A DNA stretch of 34,215 nucleotides from Bacillota bacterium (lineage in GTDB: Bacteria; Bacillota; Clostridia; Oscillospirales; Oscillospiraceae): positions 3,551 through 37,765 of the forward strand of contig JAJQHS010000060.1 in assembly GCA_021199635.1 (NCBI GenBank), given 5' to 3'. Of this stretch, positions 7,189-15,202 are shown piece by piece (positions within the stretch are counted from its first letter, which is position 1; each line of letters starts with the position of its first letter). Position numbers and translations under genes: made by a program. Under the pieces are notes generated by a model. That model did no database searches, was not told where the DNA came from, and worked only from the letters and a program-made list of their open reading frames with translations.

Positions 7189-8214
7189 TTATTTTGCGGC
7201 CTCAATATCATACAGCCGCAGTTTCTCATCATATTCCGGCGCAATTTCCGGGTCATCCCGATGGTCAGCCAGGCCGTATTCCTGGCTGAGGATTTCCGCA
7301 AAATACGTGGAGAGCTTGGTCGCGCCCGTCAGGTTCAGGTGCAGCCCGGCGTCATAGGTATCCTGGGTGTAGTCGATGCCGATTTCCTCGGTCACATCCA
7401 GGAAATTGTAGAAATCCAGGCCGTTGTCAGCGGCGTACTGCTCAATCTGCGCGTCGTATTCGTCATACCAATAGGGATACAGGCTGGGCGCCTTGATCAG
7501 CACCAGCTCCACCCCGTTATCCTGGCAAAGCTGCAATATTTTGTCCAGATATTCCCAGCAGATGTCGCCAAAATCGTAGCTGGACAGGATGCGTTTGGTG
7601 GGAAGCGTTCCCACGGGGTTGATTTCCTTGTTCATCAGGTGGCCGTTCCAGGTATTGTCCTTTACCTGGAACAGGTAGGTGAAATCCTCCGCCGTCAGCT
7701 CATCAAAGCGGGAGTGGTACCGCAAAATGGGGAAGACATAGCTGAGGAAGCTCTCCTCTTCGGTCATGGAGGCCAGGATGATGCCAACCTTTGCGGATGA
7801 CCAGCGCATTTTGTCAATGGTCAGCCGGTTGTAGGCCTCGCTGACCGGCTCGTCATAGCGCATGGCGTTCACGTTCAGCACCACGACCTGGGGAATCTCA
7901 TACTGGAAGGTTTCCTCCAGAATGTAGTACGATTGCCAGATCAGCTGCTGGGAGGAGCCGCGGGCGTAGGCGGTAATGCCCGCCTGGCGGTACATCTCCA
8001 TGGGCGTGAAGTTGGCGTATACCTCGCAGTCACCGACAAAAATCACATCGTGGCCGCCGGCTTCCCGGTAATACTGGGAGATCATGCTGCCCTCCACCAG
8101 GTCGGTCATATATTTGGGCTGGAGAAGGAGCGTCGCCAGCGTCAGCAGGAGCAGCAGCACCGCGATCACCGCCGTGACGGACAGCACAGTCTTCAGATGG
8201 TTTGCTCGTTTCAT
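7189..8214 (-). CDS. Membrane-anchored SGNH-hydrolase-like protein
   Basis: A 341-residue protein with an N-terminal membrane anchor (about residues 8-31) and an extracellular domain with the layout of an SGNH/GDSL hydrolase. Block I reads FVGDCEVYANF, so the residue that is normally the nucleophilic Ser is Cys63. Block V is DAGLHLN, giving Asp288 and His292 as the rest of a triad. Proteins of this type often pair with MBOAT membrane acyltransferases to move acetyl groups onto surface polymers, as with AlgI and its SGNH partners, and the preceding gene here is an MBOAT. The ATG at 8214 has GAGGAGG about 6 nt upstream. Whether the Cys is catalytic or marks a non-enzymatic partner cannot be told from the sequence. 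The gene begins inside the last codons of the MBOAT reading region's 3' flank (10 nt after its stop). Confidence 0.82.
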   Translation of the reverse strand: MKRANHLKTVLSVTAVIAVLLLLLTLATLLLQPKYMTDLVEGSMISQYYREAGGHDVIFVGDCEVYANFTPMEMYRQAGITAYARGSSQQLIWQSYYILEETFQYEIPQVVVLNVNAMRYDEPVSEAYNRLTIDKMRWSSAKVGIILASMTEEESFLSYVFPILRYHSRFDELTAEDFTYLFQVKDNTWNGHLMNKEINPVGTLPTKRILSSYDFGDICWEYLDKILQLCQDNGVELVLIKAPSLYPYWYDEYDAQIEQYAADNGLDFYNFLDVTEEIGIDYTQDTYDAGLHLNLTGATKLSTYFAEILSQEYGLADHRDDPEIAPEYDEKLRLYDIEAAK

Positions 8215-8224
8215 GTGTGCCTCC

Positions 8225-9507
8225 TCAGAACCGGCTGTAGATGAATTCTTCCGCATTGAAGCCAATGCCGTACATCCCGAAAATCAGGACCGCCAGCGCC
8301 GCCGCGCCTATCACGGCCACTCTGCCTGCGGGGCAAAGGGCATGGAAGCGGCGGGAGATCGGCTCCCGGAAGGCGTCGTATACCCAAAGCAGCAGGACGG
8401 ATACCGCCAGCACTGCCCATTCCCCCACATTCAGCCCCAGGGAGGCTGCGCCGGATAGGAATGCGCTCCAATGGAACTCAGTGAATACGGAGCCGATCAT
8501 GTTCATAGCGGTCAGCGTATCCGGCCACACGAAGAAGGACCACAGAACGCTGATCAGCAGGAAGGTACACAGCTGATTCAGCCAGCGGAAGCGGGTCTTG
8601 CACCGGTCGCCCAGCGCAACGAACAGCCCGTTCATCAGGCCCCACAGCAGGTAATGCACGCCGTGCCACAGCCCGGAAACCAGGAAAGTGACCACGCAGT
8701 TGAGCAGCTTGCGCGCCTTGCCCTTCCGGCTGCCGCCCAGGGGAAAGTAGACGTATTCCCGCAGCCAGCTGCCCAGTGTGATGTGCCAGCGCCGCCAGAA
8801 CTCCTGAACGGTCTGGGAGAAGTAGGGAGCGTTAAAGTTCTCGCTCAGGCCAATGCCCAGCATCCGGGACACACCCAGCACGATGTCTATGCCGCCGGAG
8901 AAATCCGCGTACAGCTGCACGGAGTACAGCAGCATCGCGGCCAGGGCATAGGCGCCGCGGAACTGCTCCGGGTCGGCGGAAATCGCGCTGACGATCACGC
9001 CCGCCCGGGCAGCAATGGCCAGCTTCTTGAAAAGGCCCCAGAGCGCCCGCGCGCCGCCGGAGGAAATGCCGTCCCAGGTAATGCGGCGGTTTTCAAAAGC
9101 GCTGCGGCGGAACGTGTCGTACCGCTCGATGGGGCCGAGGAAGATATGGGGCAGGTAGGTGACGAACAGCCCGTACCGAAGCAAATTCCGCTCCGGCGCA
9201 TACTTTCCCCGGGAAATATCCACATGCCCCGGGAAATATCCACATGGTAGGAAATAATTTGCAGTGTGAAATAGGAGATGCCCAGCACGGAGGGGAGCGT
9301 CATCCCGCTCACCGGCTGAAGCTTGATCGCCACAAGGATAGCCGCCTGGAGGACGACGCTGACCGGCATCACCCAGCGATGCCTGGGGATCAGTAGCCCG
9401 GCCAGATAGCTTAGCAGCGTCGCGCCCAGCAGATAGGCCAGCCCGGCCCAGCCGTAGCCCGCGTAAATGGCGATGCCCGCCAGGAAAATCAGTACATTCG
9501 CAATCAT
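8225..9507 (-). pseudogene. MBOAT-family membrane O-acyltransferase, frameshifted by a 20-bp duplication
   Basis: Two overlapping frames together encode one AlgI/DltB-like MBOAT protein that would transfer acyl groups across the membrane. The N-terminal part (from the ATG at 9507) reads to SYHVDISRG, then loses frame; the C-terminal part resumes in another frame at the same HVDISRG and runs to 8225, including the catalytic His in SGLWHGVHYLLWG. The cause is a 20-nt tandem duplication at 9207-9246. Removing one copy restores a single open frame of about 420 codons, the right order of length for the family. The start ATG lies 6 nt after the stop of the transglutaminase gene, so translation is probably coupled. 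As it stands the full protein cannot be made, and a truncated product of about 100 native residues would result, unless the duplication is a sequencing artefact or can revert. Confidence 0.88.
9207..9246. repeat. 20-bp perfect tandem duplication inside the MBOAT gene
   Basis: Positions 9207-9226 and 9227-9246 are identical and adjacent. The unit length is not a multiple of three, so it shifts the reading frame of the MBOAT gene; it encodes HVDISRG in the original frame. Perfect adjacent copies of this size can be gained or lost by replication slippage. Confidence 0.97.
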
Positions 9508-9513
9508 AGGCAA

Positions 9514-11121
9514 TCAGGTGCAGGCCGGCCAGGCGTCAAAGTCCCAGACTCTGCCGCTGAGAGTTTCCAGACGCTGCTCGTCATTCATCAGGCTATACAC
9601 GCTGTGGGAGGGGCCGGGCGTAGCGTCAATGTGCTTCCATTCGCCGTCGATTTTCACGATCAGCCAGTAATGGCTCTTGTCCGTGACCCAGATCAGCTGG
9701 CTCTCAATGCCTTTCAGGTCGAAGATCGCCTTCAGGCACATGGCGTGGACATAGCAGTTGCCCACCTTGTTGGTAAAGCCGTAGTATACCGGGTCATCGC
9801 CGCCCCAGTCGTGGCTGTAGCTGATGGTGCTGCGGACATAGTCCCGGATCTCCTCCGGATCGTCGCTGAGCTTGCTGGCGATGGAGGCCACCAGCGCGTC
9901 GGTATCGTTTCCGTCATGCACGACGGTGATTTTACGCTTGGCGGTGGTGATGTTCCCGGCGCTGTCCTTGGCGGTGTAGGTGATGTAATAGGTCCCCGCC
10001 TGGTTCAGGTTCACGCTCCCGGCGTCGTAGCTGACAGATACCGTCCCGTCCACATCGTCTGTGGCGGTGACGCCGCTGAGATAATCCGGCGCGCTGCTGC
10101 CCTTGCTTACGGTCATGCTGGTCAGCCCACTGATCGTGGGGGCGACGATGTCCGCCGCAATGATCAGGCTGGTTTCCGCCTGGGTCACGTTGCCGTTTAC
10201 GTCCTCCGCCTCAACCACCACGGTGAAGCTGCCGGAGGTGTCAAAAGCAAGCTCCGTAAGCAGCCGCAGGGTCACATCGCCGGAGGCATCCGTGGCGGAT
10301 ACCACAAAGTCCTCCAATTCCGCGGTATCGCCGATGTAGCAGCTGACCTGCTGCAGCACCAGCTCCGGCGCCCGGGTGTCCTGAATCGTCACGGTGCAGG
10401 TGTCCGACTTCGCGCCGGTGTCTGTGGTCACCTCGTAAACGCCCACAGGGGAGGCGCTGAAGGCGTCCAGTACAGCCTGATCCAGCAAAGCCGCGTCCTT
10501 CTCCGGGTCCAGCAGGAGCATCTGCGCCGTCAGCGCTTCGCCAAGCTCCAGGGTGCAGCTGGGGATCATCCACTGGTAGCTGACCAGGCAGGTCTGCTGG
10601 ATTTTGTTGCCGCAGGCATCCTCCACCACTACGGTCACGCTCTGATCGGCGTAATCCTCCGGTATCACCGGCGATTCTTCAAAATAGACCTGGGTTTCCG
10701 AGTAATCCTGAATATTTTCCACCAGATCCTTCGCCTGAAGCGTTTGGTCCACCTGCATGGTGACCTCTGTCACGAAATCCGCCGTTGGGGCGGTGGTATC
10801 CTGCACAGTGAGGGTGACGGTCTGCTCCTGGCGGCCATGGCGGAAGGTCAGGGAATACTGGCCCACCTTGCCAATGTCGATTTCTGACAGGTCGGTGACC
10901 ACGCTTACCTTTTCCGCACGGGCATATTCTGTCAGGAATTGGCTGATGCTGATAGATTCTGTCCCCAGTTCAATGGTCACGTCCTGAAATTTTACCTGCT
11001 GATACAGCCAGTATTCGTAGCCGCCAAAGCTCCCGGCTGCCAGCAGGAGAAGGACGCACACCGTCACCAGAGGGATCCAGACCTTTTTCTGGCCGAAAAA
11101 GCCTTTCAGCTTCTGTTTCAT
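9514..11121 (-). CDS. Membrane-anchored Ig-like repeat protein with transglutaminase-like domain
   Basis: A 535-residue cell-surface protein. A basic N-terminus and one membrane helix (about residues 16-37) anchor it. Residues from about 45 to 420 hold several Ig-like modules of the DUF5011/HYR kind, recognisable by repeated TVTVQDTTAPT, VTIQDTRAPE, DIVAPTISGL and TYYITYTAKDSAGN. The C-terminal domain is a transglutaminase-like (papain-fold) unit with the expected triad: Cys456 in GNCYVHA, His484 in KSHYW and Asp499 in HIDATP. Such domains act as proteases, peptide-crosslinkers or non-enzymatic binders; the substrate is unknown. The ATG at 11121 gives a sensible signal anchor; the longer open frame to 11202 adds only Arg/Gly-rich residues. 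A GGGAAG weakly resembling a ribosome site lies upstream. It is the first gene of the operon that continues with the MBOAT, SGNH-like and lipoprotein genes. Confidence 0.9.
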   Translation of the reverse strand: MKQKLKGFFGQKKVWIPLVTVCVLLLLAAGSFGGYEYWLYQQVKFQDVTIELGTESISISQFLTEYARAEKVSVVTDLSEIDIGKVGQYSLTFRHGRQEQTVTLTVQDTTAPTADFVTEVTMQVDQTLQAKDLVENIQDYSETQVYFEESPVIPEDYADQSVTVVVEDACGNKIQQTCLVSYQWMIPSCTLELGEALTAQMLLLDPEKDAALLDQAVLDAFSASPVGVYEVTTDTGAKSDTCTVTIQDTRAPELVLQQVSCYIGDTAELEDFVVSATDASGDVTLRLLTELAFDTSGSFTVVVEAEDVNGNVTQAETSLIIAADIVAPTISGLTSMTVSKGSSAPDYLSGVTATDDVDGTVSVSYDAGSVNLNQAGTYYITYTAKDSAGNITTAKRKITVVHDGNDTDALVASIASKLSDDPEEIRDYVRSTISYSHDWGGDDPVYYGFTNKVGNCYVHAMCLKAIFDLKGIESQLIWVTDKSHYWLIVKIDGEWKHIDATPGPSHSVYSLMNDEQRLETLSGRVWDFDAWPACT

Positions 11122-11216
11122 ATTGTACGCTTCCCTTTCGCATCGTCTTTCCGATAGAGCGGCGGCAATCCCGCCGCTGCGCCCCGGGGCACCGGAGCGC
11201 ATACACTACCGAATGA

Positions 11217-11245
11217 ATTATACTGTATAATTGTGGAATTATCAA
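11217..11245 (-). promoter_or_regulatory. Promoter of the envelope operon, with symmetric -10
   Basis: On the minus strand TTGATA (11240-11245) and TATAAT (11217-11222) are separated by 17 nt, so the leader to the transglutaminase gene is about 90 nt. The -10 lies in a perfect palindrome, ATTATAC-T-GTATAAT (11217-11231), which places a second TATAAT on the plus strand facing the cardiolipin synthase gene, though without a good -35. The rest of the 295-nt gap (11122-11416) is AT-rich and holds a small hairpin, CCAGC-AAAG-GCTGG followed by six T (11341-11360), and a ribosome site, but no further gene. Confidence 0.75.
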
Positions 11246-11416
11246 GCGGTAAAGGGAAAAAACATGTAAAAAATAAGGAGAATTTGCAATCCATTTATTG
11301 GCAGCTTGCCATGGAAAGTTGTGAGCAATCTATGAATTTTCCAGCAAAGGCTGGATTTTTTCCGGATTTATGATAAGCTAATGCTATCGAAATATGTAAA
11401 GGAAGGAGGCTGCGCG

Positions 11417-12976
11417 ATGGCTTCGGAATTTCGGGGGGAGCGCCTGCGGCAGAGGCATCCCCTGCGCAGGCTGATCTACGGCCGCTCAGTGATCGTGATC
11501 CTGGGGTTGATGCTGCAGTTTGTGCTGCTGTTCTGGTTCATGGTGACGCTGGCGGAGCGGGTGCCTGCACTGCTGGGCGGCACCGCGGTGCTGACGGCGG
11601 TGATGCTCTGCTATGTGCTGAATACCCGCAGCAACCCCTCCATCAAGCTGTCCTGGTGCTTTATCATTGCGGTGCTGCCGGTTTTTGGCGTGGTGCTGTA
11701 CCTGTATATCCAGCTGGATATAGGGCACCGCCTGGAGCAGAAACAGCTGCAGAAGACCCTGGCCGACAGCGAAAAATACATCCGCGATGACCCGGCCCTG
11801 CTGGACCAGCTGCGGCAGGAGGACGGCGATTTTTACAATCTGGCGGCATACCTCCGGCGCAGCGGATTCTCGGTGCATGCCAATACGGATGTGACCTATT
11901 TCCCCGTGGGGGAGGATAAATTCGCGCAGATGTGCATCGAGCTGGAGAAGGCACAGAAATTCATTTTTCTCGAATATTTTTTCATTGGGATCAGCGGGAT
12001 GTGGGATCAGATCCTGGAGATCCTCCGGCGAAAGGTGCAGGAGGGCGTGGAGGTCCGGGTGATGTACGACGGCACCAGCACCATCGCCTATCTGCCCCAT
12101 GACTATCCCCAGCAGCTGGAGAAAATGGGGATCCGGTGCAAGGTGTTTTCCCCCATCCGCCCGCTGGCATCCACCCATTACAACAACCGGGACCACCGGA
12201 AGATCCTGGTGGTCGATGGGCGCACCGCGTTCACCGGCGGCGTCAATCTGCTGGACCGGTACATCAACCGGAAGCCGGTCTTCGGCCACTGGAAGGATAC
12301 CGCTGTCATGGTGCAGGGGGAGGCGGCCCGCAGCTTTACCCTGATGTTCCTGCAAATGTGGAACGCCTTGGAGCGGGAGCCGGTCTATGACCAGTATCTG
12401 GCGCCCCAGTCGTCAGCGCCCTTTGCCCAGGGCTGCGTGATCCCCTATGCGGACAGCCCACTGGACCGGGAGAACGTGGGGGAGATGGTGTACCTGGACA
12501 TGCTGAACCATGCCAGGCGCTACATTTATATTATGACGCCGTACCTGATCCTGGACCAGGAAATGCTGACGGCGATCCTGTTCGCTGCCAAGCGGGGCGT
12601 GGATGTGCGGATTGTTCTGCCGGGCATCCCGGATAAAAAATACGCCTACGAGCTGGCGAAGAACCACTACCCCGAGCTGCTGGAGGCGGGCGTCAGGCTG
12701 TACCAGTACACGCCGGGCTTTGTCCATGCCAAGACCTTCCTCAGCGACGACCGCCAGGCCGTGGTCGGGACCATCAACCTGGACTACCGGAGCCTGTACC
12801 TGCATTTCGAGTGCGCGGCATATCTGTACCGGGTGCCGGCGCTGAGGGACATCAAGGCGGATTTCGAGGATACCATGGCGAAATCCCGGCTCGTGACCCA
12901 GGAGGACGTGAAAAAGCGCACGCTGCGATCCAGACTGGCGGGCGCGGTCCTGAAGATCGCCGCACCGCTGATGTGA
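11417..12976 (+). CDS. cls: Cardiolipin synthase (phospholipase D family)
   Basis: A 519-residue membrane enzyme that makes cardiolipin from two phosphatidylglycerol molecules. Two N-terminal membrane helices (about residues 22-43 and 53-68, then a third around 78-98) precede two phospholipase D domains. The first HxK motif is HYNNRDHRK near residue 254, and the second is HAKTFLSDD near residue 437, each followed by the family G-S/T-x-N segment (FTGGVNL and VGTINLD). Length and order match bacterial Cls. The start is the ATG at 11417 with GGAAGGAGG about 7 nt upstream; an ATG at 11381 lies before that ribosome site and is rejected. A strong terminator follows, so the gene is probably transcribed alone. 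It is divergent from the envelope operon. Confidence 0.95.
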   Translation: MASEFRGERLRQRHPLRRLIYGRSVIVILGLMLQFVLLFWFMVTLAERVPALLGGTAVLTAVMLCYVLNTRSNPSIKLSWCFIIAVLPVFGVVLYLYIQLDIGHRLEQKQLQKTLADSEKYIRDDPALLDQLRQEDGDFYNLAAYLRRSGFSVHANTDVTYFPVGEDKFAQMCIELEKAQKFIFLEYFFIGISGMWDQILEILRRKVQEGVEVRVMYDGTSTIAYLPHDYPQQLEKMGIRCKVFSPIRPLASTHYNNRDHRKILVVDGRTAFTGGVNLLDRYINRKPVFGHWKDTAVMVQGEAARSFTLMFLQMWNALEREPVYDQYLAPQSSAPFAQGCVIPYADSPLDRENVGEMVYLDMLNHARRYIYIMTPYLILDQEMLTAILFAAKRGVDVRIVLPGIPDKKYAYELAKNHYPELLEAGVRLYQYTPGFVHAKTFLSDDRQAVVGTINLDYRSLYLHFECAAYLYRVPALRDIKADFEDTMAKSRLVTQEDVKKRTLRSRLAGAVLKIAAPLM

Positions 12977-12983
12977 CCATTCC

Positions 12984-13018
12984 GGCCGGATATCCCTGCG
13001 GGGACGTCCGGCCTTTTT
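12984..13018 (+). terminator. Terminator of cls
   Basis: A 7-bp stem GGCCGGA/TCCGGCC (12984-12990 and 13007-13013) with an inner TCCC/GGGA helix is followed directly by TTTTT. This is a textbook intrinsic terminator 8 nt after the cls stop. Confidence 0.9.
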
Positions 13019-13040
13019 CGTCTTTTTTCGGGAATCACTC

Positions 13041-13069
13041 TTTACAAACTGCCGGGAATATGCTATTTT
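13041..13069 (+). promoter_or_regulatory. Candidate promoter of the amidase gene
   Basis: TTTACA (13041-13046) and TATTTT (13064-13069) are 17 nt apart. The -10 ends immediately before the first in-frame ATG (13070), so transcription would begin downstream of that ATG and the next start at 13109 would be used. Confidence 0.45.
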
Positions 13070-13108
13070 ATGTATATCTTAGCGAAAAAGAGGCAGAAAA
13101 CGAAGGCC

Positions 13109-15091
13109 ATGGAAACGATAGACAGGAAGCCCCGGAGGACCCGACGAAGAAAACGGAACAGCCAGAATATCCTGCTGTTCGCGATCGCGGTGCTCGCGAT
13201 TGTACTGTTCGGCGTTGCCAGCATTGCCATGTCCCTGAGCGGCGGCGAGGAGCCGTCGGAAACCGCAGGAGGCCTGACAGTCAGCGCTTCCCTGGAAAAC
13301 GGTTCCGTCACGGTGCTGGAAACGGTTTCCTTCTCCGGAAGCGCAGGCACCGGCCTGACCCTGAACGGCGCAGAGGTGACCGCGGAGGAGGACGGCAGCT
13401 TTTCCATCACGGCGGGGCTGAGCGTAGGGGAGAACCGCTTTACCTTCCAGTACGGCGGGGAGACCGTGGTGTACACATACCAGCGGCAGTATGCGCTGAT
13501 TTCCTGCTCGCCGGAGGGCGACGCCAGCTATGCCAGCGGGGACACAATTTACCTGACGGTCACTGCCAGAACCGGCAGCACCGTCACGGCGGAGCTGGAC
13601 GGCACAGTGGTCACGCTTTCCGCGTCGGGATCCGGCCAGGAGGATGCGCCGGAGGGCTGCACTGTGTACACGGGCACGTATGTGCTGCCCAGCTGGCTTA
13701 CGGAGGATGTGGTCCTGGGCGCGATCACCTATTCCGCCGAATATGACGGGGTAGCGGAAACGGAAGAATCCGGGAATATCACCTGCCTGGCGCAGGCCGG
13801 GGAAACGGAGGCCACCGGCGAAACCGCTGCGCCATCCTCAGTAAACTACATAGACGTGGGTACCGGCTACATCGCGGAGGTGGTGAACGGCTGGGCGGAA
13901 ACCTTCGACGGGGACACCACGGACGATTATTCCCACCCCACCAACTCCTACCTGCCGGAGGGGACGGTGGACTACTGCGCTTCGCAGACGATCGTAAACG
14001 GCCAACTGACCTATATCCAGCTGCGCTGCGGGCGTCGCATCTACGCCGATACCACCAATATCCCATCCACCAGCCGCGTCACCGTGGCGGAGTGCTACAG
14101 CGGTACGCTGCCGGACCACAATGAGATCGGCGTCGTATCCATGACCGAGCAGGACAATCACACGGTCCTGGTGCTGGACTGCCTGTGGAAGGCACCCTTC
14201 TACTTTGAGATTTTGCCCCAGACCTACGCCGCGCCCAACGGCGGCTCGGAACGCAATTACTCCATAACCAGCTTCACGGCGACCTATGTGGATATCACCT
14301 TCTGCTATGCCACAAGCTTTTCCGGCACGGTGCAAATCCCGGAGGACAATCCGCTGTTCTCCTCCGCACAGGTGATCCGGAACGAGTCGGACTATACCCT
14401 CCGGCTGTATCTGAAGGAAACCGGCGGCTTTTACGGCTGGGACAGCGCGTATAACGAGCAGGGTCAGCTTTGCTTCTACTTCCTGAACCCGGCCCAGGTC
14501 ACGGAGGCGGACAATGCCTATGGCGCGGACCTGACGGGCGTGACCATCATGCTGGACGTGGGGCACGGCGGCGTGGACGGCGGCGCCACCGGGGCGGACT
14601 CCTCTGGGGAGCGCTGGTCGGAATCCGGGCGGAACCTGGCGCTGGCGCAGGCCATCCGGACAGAGCTGGAGAGCATGGGCGCCACTGTAGTGATGAACCG
14701 GGAGGACGGCTCGGCGCTGCTGGCGATCGACCGGGTGAAAATGCTCAAGGAGCTTGCACCCGACCTGTGCATCGCCGTTCATCACAATTCTGTGGATAAT
14801 TCCCCGGACACCAGCGGCTTTGAGTGCTTCTACTATACGCCATTCTCCATGACTGCGGCGAAGCTGATCTACGAGAGTACGAAGTCCGCCGGTATCTACT
14901 CCAGCAGCCTGCTGAACTGGCACGTGTACTATGTGGCAAGGCAGACGGTCTGCCCCGTAGTGCTGACGGAAAATGGATACATGTCCAATCTCAGCGATCT
15001 GAACGGTACGCTGAGCAGCTCCGTGATCACCCAGAAGGCCCAGGCCATTGCCCAGGGCGTGGCGGATTATTTCCTGTCCCTGCGCAGGTGA
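13109..15091 (+). CDS. Membrane-anchored N-acetylmuramoyl-L-alanine amidase (Amidase_3)
   Basis: A protein of about 660 residues that cleaves the amide bond between the glycan and peptide of peptidoglycan. It has a very basic N-terminus and one membrane helix (about residues 20-42), then Ig-like beta modules rich in Thr and Gly (about 55-230) and a middle region I do not recognise. A C-terminal amidase_3 catalytic domain starts near residue 478. Zinc and catalytic residues are visible: His486 in DVGHGG, Glu505 in SESGRN, the His-His at 558-559 in AVHHNS, and Glu621 in LTENGYMSN. No SPOR or SH3 binding domain is seen. The start is uncertain: an ATG at 13070 is also in frame but coincides with a -10 element, and neither has a good ribosome site. 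The gene lies between two strong terminators and is likely its own transcription unit. Confidence 0.88.
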   Translation: METIDRKPRRTRRRKRNSQNILLFAIAVLAIVLFGVASIAMSLSGGEEPSETAGGLTVSASLENGSVTVLETVSFSGSAGTGLTLNGAEVTAEEDGSFSITAGLSVGENRFTFQYGGETVVYTYQRQYALISCSPEGDASYASGDTIYLTVTARTGSTVTAELDGTVVTLSASGSGQEDAPEGCTVYTGTYVLPSWLTEDVVLGAITYSAEYDGVAETEESGNITCLAQAGETEATGETAAPSSVNYIDVGTGYIAEVVNGWAETFDGDTTDDYSHPTNSYLPEGTVDYCASQTIVNGQLTYIQLRCGRRIYADTTNIPSTSRVTVAECYSGTLPDHNEIGVVSMTEQDNHTVLVLDCLWKAPFYFEILPQTYAAPNGGSERNYSITSFTATYVDITFCYATSFSGTVQIPEDNPLFSSAQVIRNESDYTLRLYLKETGGFYGWDSAYNEQGQLCFYFLNPAQVTEADNAYGADLTGVTIMLDVGHGGVDGGATGADSSGERWSESGRNLALAQAIRTELESMGATVVMNREDGSALLAIDRVKMLKELAPDLCIAVHHNSVDNSPDTSGFECFYYTPFSMTAAKLIYESTKSAGIYSSSLLNWHVYYVARQTVCPVVLTENGYMSNLSDLNGTLSSSVITQKAQAIAQGVADYFLSLRR

Positions 15092-15115
15092 TCGGCGCGG
15101 ACCTGATCCCTGATA

Positions 15116-15146
15116 CGGCTCCTCCGGCTGCGGAGGGGCCGTTTTT
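15116..15146 (+). terminator. Terminator of the amidase gene
   Basis: An 11-bp stem (15116-15126 with 15131-15141, one G-U pair in RNA) with a GCTG loop is followed directly by TTTTT. Confidence 0.9.
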
Positions 15147-15165
15147 GCCTGCGGAAAATAATTGC

Positions 15166-15193
15166 TTGCAAATCACCGGAAAGCCTGTATAAT
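15166..15193 (+). promoter_or_regulatory. Promoter of the ktrB-ktrA gene run
   Basis: TTGCAA (15166-15171) and TATAAT (15188-15193) are 16 nt apart. The first in-frame ATG of ktrB is only 9 nt past the -10, so the mRNA would be almost leaderless, or translation starts later, for example at a TTG at 15245. Confidence 0.7.
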
Positions 15194-15202
15194 AGGGGTA
15201 TT

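Noticed and set aside
8225-9513. Two separate overlapping membrane-protein genes
   Set aside because: Both halves match one MBOAT protein, and the overlap is exactly the 20-bp duplication, so this is one broken gene.
11341-11360. Hairpin CCAGC-AAAG-GCTGG with T-run as a terminator
   Set aside because: The stem is only 5 bp and no gene ends nearby; it is noted with the intergenic region but not called.
13838-14923. Minus-strand open frame of 361 codons over the amidase gene
   Set aside because: It is antisense to a complete amidase domain with its zinc residues, and has no domain of its own.
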